The position numbers and the translations under genes are program-made. DNA of 8,515 bases from Lachnospiraceae bacterium. Its GTDB lineage: Bacteria; Bacillota; Clostridia; Lachnospirales; Lachnospiraceae. The notes under the pieces were generated by a model. It was given only the letters and a program-made list of their open reading frames with translations, made no database searches and was not told the origin of the DNA. The first letter of the stretch is position 1, and every line of letters begins with the position of its first letter. The stretch lies in the NCBI GenBank assembly GCA_017477805.1, contig JAFUUM010000418.1:1-8515 (forward strand). Direction: 5' to 3'. This document shows positions 6,457-8,515 of the stretch, one piece after another.

Positions 6457-6468
6457 TGGAAATAGTTG

Positions 6469-6498
6469 TTGCACACATTGCAAAAGTTGCTGTATGCT
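6469..6498 (+). promoter_or_regulatory. Candidate araC promoter overlapping a small inverted repeat
   Basis: TTGCAC (6469-6474) and TATGCT (6493-6498) are 18 nt apart. The -35 box lies in the perfect repeat TTGCA-CACAT-TGCAA (6469-6483), a possible autoregulatory site. The predicted transcription start coincides with ATG 6505, so this promoter would give a leaderless or nearly leaderless message; that makes the call tentative. Confidence 0.35.
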
Positions 6499-6504
6499 TT
6501 TCTT

Positions 6505-7383
6505 ATGAAAAACAGACTGCGCTCTTCCTTTAATACAAGACAATATATGCTCTCCTCGGACTTCGAAGTCTTTTTCTACTCTGACCGGAATTTCAAGACC
6601 TTGAAGCCCCATTCCCACGATTACTACGAGTGTTACCTCTTTGTTGAGGGAGACATCACTATGGAGATCCTGCCTGCTGCCGGCCAGAGCCCTATCCGTC
6701 AGAAGCTGGTTCCCGGTGACCTCATGCTGGTCCCGCCGGGCATCGACCACCACGGCATCATGGAAGATTCCGAAAAGACCTACCGCCGCTTTGTCTTCTG
6801 GATCAGCAGGGAATGCTGCGCCGATCTCATGAGCGAGTCCGTGGATTACATGTACCTGTTCCAGAAGGCGGAAGCTTTCCATCAGTACATCCACCATCTC
6901 TCCCCAGCGGATTATCACCAGGTGGAATCCCGGTTTCTGCGCTTATTGGAAGAGATCTCCTCAGACCGCTACGGCAGTGATACCGCAAGACACGTCTGCC
7001 TCTGCGACCTCATCCTCACCATCAACCGGGTGATCTACGATGAGGAGCATAAACAAAACGACAGCGACGAAGTCTCGCTGTTCCAGAACATTCTTTTATA
7101 TATTGAGGGAAACCTGGAAGAGACCCTGTCTTTAGAGGATATCGCCGGGAAGTTCTTTGTGAGCAAATACTATGTTGCCCACTTATTTAAAGACACTCTG
7201 GGGATCTCCCTTCATCAGTACATCATCAAAAAACGTCTGGCCGAATGCCGGAATGCCATCGCCGGCGGGGAAAGCATTACCCATGCCTATGAACGTTTCG
7301 GATTCCGGGACTACTCTGCCTTCTACAAATCTTTTAAGAAAGAATACGGGATGTCACCCAAGGAATACCAGGTAAGTCATTAA
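6505..7383 (+). CDS. AraC-family regulator with N-terminal cupin, probable uxuAB regulator
   Basis: Seen: 292 residues from ATG 6505. Residues 35-85 are a cupin-like sensor with PHSHDYYE and the VPGDLMLVPPGIDHHG segment. Residues about 194-290 are the two-HTH AraC DNA-binding domain: SLEDIAGKFFVSKYYVAHLF is the first HTH, and SITHAYERFGFRDYSAFY followed by KKEYGMSPKEY is the second with the family signature. It is divergent from uxuA over 135 bp that hold inverted repeats, so control of uxuAB in response to a sugar or uronate is inferred. Many bacteria use GntR-type UxuR/ExuR regulators for this pathway instead. The start is uncertain: no good ribosome-binding site precedes ATG 6505, a TTG at 6466 in frame would add 13 residues, and ATG 6547 would lose 14. 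Confidence 0.88.
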   Translation: MKNRLRSSFNTRQYMLSSDFEVFFYSDRNFKTLKPHSHDYYECYLFVEGDITMEILPAAGQSPIRQKLVPGDLMLVPPGIDHHGIMEDSEKTYRRFVFWISRECCADLMSESVDYMYLFQKAEAFHQYIHHLSPADYHQVESRFLRLLEEISSDRYGSDTARHVCLCDLILTINRVIYDEEHKQNDSDEVSLFQNILLYIEGNLEETLSLEDIAGKFFVSKYYVAHLFKDTLGISLHQYIIKKRLAECRNAIAGGESITHAYERFGFRDYSAFYKSFKKEYGMSPKEYQVSH

Positions 7384-7434
7384 GCCATTCTCAAATGCTT
7401 TTCGCTATCTTGAAATTATTTTTGTAAAATATAC

Positions 7435-7463
7435 TTGACATTATTCCACGGGCGATGTAGTAT
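7435..7463 (+). promoter_or_regulatory. Promoter of the membrane protein/XRE operon
   Basis: A perfect -35 box TTGACA (7435-7440) is separated by 17 nt from TAGTAT (7458-7463). The predicted start near 7470 gives a leader of about 34 nt with a strong ribosome-binding site at 7490-7495. The 120 bp after the araC stop shows no convincing terminator. Confidence 0.7.
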
Positions 7464-7503
7464 AAGATCATCAAGAGACGCTACAAGCGAGGAGGTAAGA
7501 GAT

Positions 7504-8034
7504 ATGAATAAGGCATTTATTGGATTTCCCATTGGACTTATGGTTGGACTGATCATCTGTGTGATCCTTTTTAAGATCGCCAACACAAACAAAAAGATCA
7601 AGAGCGAATATGACGAACGTCAGGAAGCAATTCGTAACCGCGGCTACAAATATTCTTTTTACGCACTGATCGTTGCTGAATTGGCTCTGATGTGTGCCCG
7701 TGCTCTGGAGATCACATTCCCCTTTGCGGATTATCTGCTGCATCTGGGCGCAATGCTCTTCGGACTTCTGTTCCTTGGCATCTACACCATCTGGAACGAT
7801 GCATACTGGGGCATGAACAACAACCGCAAGCGTTACACCGTGATCATCGTCATCGCTGTTCTCCTGAACATCCTCCCTGTTGTGATGGCTGTTAAGAACG
7901 GCTTCCTCGGCAACGCCGGGCTGAACTCCGTACCCATCATGAACATCATGGTCCTGGTTTGGCTTGCGATCATCGGTATCGCGGCAGTGATCAAGAAAAT
8001 CGTTAAGAAAAACGATGCAGAAGAGGAGGAATAA
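7504..8034 (+). CDS. Five-helix integral membrane protein with a DERQ motif, function unknown
   Basis: Seen: 176 residues from ATG 7504, with AGGAGG (7490-7495) 8 nt upstream; a longer in-frame start at 7435 would lie in the promoter and is rejected. Hydrophobic segments at about 5-25, 50-68, 78-97, 111-130 and 144-163 suggest five membrane helices. Between helices 1 and 2 is a charged loop with SEYDERQEAIRNRGYKYSF (34-52). A D-E-R-Q then R-G-x-K pattern after the first helix recurs, as far as I recall, in small Firmicute membrane proteins encoded beside XRE regulators, none with an established job. The protein ends KKNDAEEEE. The DNA for that acidic tail also contains the ribosome-binding site of the next gene, three bases after the stop. 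Inferred: cytoplasmic membrane protein acting with, or controlling, the downstream HTH protein. Confidence 0.85.
   Translation: MNKAFIGFPIGLMVGLIICVILFKIANTNKKIKSEYDERQEAIRNRGYKYSFYALIVAELALMCARALEITFPFADYLLHLGAMLFGLLFLGIYTIWNDAYWGMNNNRKRYTVIIVIAVLLNILPVVMAVKNGFLGNAGLNSVPIMNIMVLVWLAIIGIAAVIKKIVKKNDAEEEE
8024..8029 (+). promoter_or_regulatory. Ribosome-binding site of the XRE gene inside the membrane-protein gene
   Basis: AGGAGG lies within the codons for the terminal Glu run of the membrane protein, 8 nt before ATG 8038. Ribosomes ending the first gene would stand on this site, so translation of the two genes is probably coupled. Confidence 0.85.
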
Positions 8035-8037
8035 GAC

Positions 8038-8229
8038 ATGAAGAATCTGAGATTAAAATCTGCCCGTGCAGCCAAAGACCTGTCTCAGGATCAGCTTGCA
8101 GTCCTCTGCGGAGTATCGAGACAGACCATCAGTGCCATCGAAAAAGGGGATTACAATCCCACCATCAACCTTTGCATCGCCATTTGCAAAGCGCTGGATA
8201 AGACATTGGACGAGTTGTTTTGGGAGTGA
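8038..8229 (+). CDS. Short XRE-family HTH regulator
   Basis: Seen: 63 residues, a stand-alone Cro/C1-type DNA-binding domain. RLKSARAAKDLSQDQLAVLC is the first part, with helix 2 at 16-26 and the recognition helix SRQTISAIEKG at 27-37. It is followed by DYNPTINLCIAICKALDKTL, ending DELFWE, typical of the compact YozG/PlcR-like regulators in Firmicutes. It has no separate sensor domain, so its signal may come through the membrane protein encoded three bases upstream. Start ATG 8038 has AGGAGG 8 nt before it. Inferred role: DNA-binding regulator, possibly of its own operon. Confidence 0.93.
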   Translation: MKNLRLKSARAAKDLSQDQLAVLCGVSRQTISAIEKGDYNPTINLCIAICKALDKTLDELFWE

Positions 8230-8243
8230 GACATATAACAAAA

Positions 8244-8270
8244 GCTGCGGAGAATTTCTTTCTCCGCAGC
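8244..8270. terminator. 10-bp perfect hairpin after the XRE gene, best as minus-strand terminator
   Basis: Arms GCTGCGGAGA (8244-8253) and TCTCCGCAGC (8261-8270) pair perfectly around a 7-nt loop. On the minus strand the stem is followed by TTTTGTTAT, a good terminator for the transposase gene entering from the right. On the plus strand no T-tract follows; instead a small palindrome (CTTCA-GAC-TGAAG, 8270-8282) comes next. Confidence 0.7.
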
Positions 8271-8284
8271 TTCAGACTGAAGAC

Positions 8285-8325
8285 AAACCGGTTTTGGTGT
8301 TTAGCACCAAGCCGGTTTTCTTCGT
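8285..8325 (+). terminator. Intrinsic terminator of the membrane protein/XRE operon
   Basis: AAACCGG followed by TTTTGGTG (8285-8299) pairs with CACCAAGCCGGTTT (8305-8318), with one bulged T and one G-U pair, around the loop TTTAG. The plus-strand run TTTTCTTCGTTCT starts at 8316. The stem also contains the last codons and stop of the minus-strand transposase. Confidence 0.65.
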
Positions 8326-8515
8326 TCTACGCTATTATGCAAGATCAGCATAAGAAAAGCGCAGAAATGGTTCGTGTAGTACCCTGTTTTGTATTTCATT
8401 CTTGCCAATTTCTTTAAATTCATACACGCAAAAGTAAGCCCGACTTTCATCCTCATCCGGGCATTTCCATACATTTGGGTATAACGAAATCCGTGGTTTT
8501 CTTTAGCGGTTCCAA
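8301..8515 (-). mobile_element. C-terminal end of an IS1182-like transposase (partial)
   Basis: Seen: on the minus strand an open frame enters from the right edge (first full codon at 8513) and ends at TAA 8303-8301, giving 70 residues. The stretch KENHGFRYTQMYGNARMRMK followed by VGLTFACMNLKKLARMK matches, from memory, the C-terminal signature of IS1182/IS5-like DDE transposases, where an HG-RY-T segment with a Glu is followed by a LTFACMNLKKLA-type helix. The end IERR-type tail here reads SVERRKPAWC. The frame is intact in the visible part. Most of the gene, its catalytic residues and the element's other end lie outside the window. The element's near end should fall between about 8230 and 8300, but I could not fix a terminal inverted repeat or target duplication. 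Confidence 0.8.

Noticed and set aside
6370..6918. A 183-residue N-terminal extension of UxuA in the same frame
   Set aside because: It is antisense to the araC gene and bypasses the strong GGAGGG site and the typical UxuA N-terminus at 6369.
7384..7434. Terminator after araC
   Set aside because: The stretch is AT-rich but I found no stem of useful length ahead of a T-tract.
1..8515. CRISPR array, tRNA or rRNA genes
   Set aside because: No regularly spaced direct repeats, no tRNA cloverleaf pattern noticed and no rRNA-like sequence; nearly all of the window is protein-coding.

Overview
The window looks like chromosome from a low-to-mid-GC Firmicute, most likely a gut-type Clostridia/Lachnospiraceae member. 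The pointers are strong AGGAGG ribosome-binding sites, sigma-A style promoters, a DUF3160-type lipoprotein, an AraC regulator beside uxuAB, and a small membrane protein paired with an XRE regulator. This placement is inference from gene content and protein style; no database search was possible.

Layout. (1) Positions 1-3049, minus strand: trpE and trpG (the two anthranilate synthase subunits, overlapping by 17 bp), followed 46 bp downstream by a DUF3160 lipoprotein gene that runs off the left edge. (2) Positions 3050-3234: a divergent control region with a near-consensus promoter for trpE, a perfect 9-bp DnaA-box match at the predicted trpE start site, a 13-bp inverted repeat, and an extended -10 promoter facing the other way. 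(3) Positions 3235-3642, plus strand: a small zinc-ribbon plus helix-turn-helix protein of unknown role, convergent with the next operon with only 11 bp between stops. (4) Positions 3654-6369, minus strand: uxuA (mannonate dehydratase) and uxuB (fructuronate reductase family), a two-gene operon for the hexuronate branch of sugar-acid catabolism. (5) Positions 6370-6504: a control region carrying nested inverted repeats, one arm of which touches the uxuA ribosome-binding site. (6) Positions 6505-7383, plus strand: a cupin-AraC regulator divergent from uxuAB and the obvious candidate for controlling it. (7) Positions 7435-8229, plus strand: promoter, five-helix membrane protein and 63-residue XRE regulator, tightly coupled. 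(8) Positions 8244-8325: two hairpins. (9) Positions 8301-8515, minus strand: the C-terminal end of an IS1182-like transposase entering from the right edge.

How the genes work together: UxuA and UxuB interconvert D-fructuronate, D-mannonate and 2-keto-3-deoxygluconate, and the AraC protein probably senses a pathway sugar. TrpE/TrpG make anthranilate from chorismate and glutamine, but no other tryptophan gene is adjacent. The membrane protein/XRE pair follows a common but poorly understood Firmicute arrangement. No wholly new multi-gene system is evident. The least explained items are the trpE control region with its DnaA box, the switch-like repeats before uxuA, the zinc-ribbon protein and the membrane/XRE pair. 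No gap between genes exceeds 300 bases.
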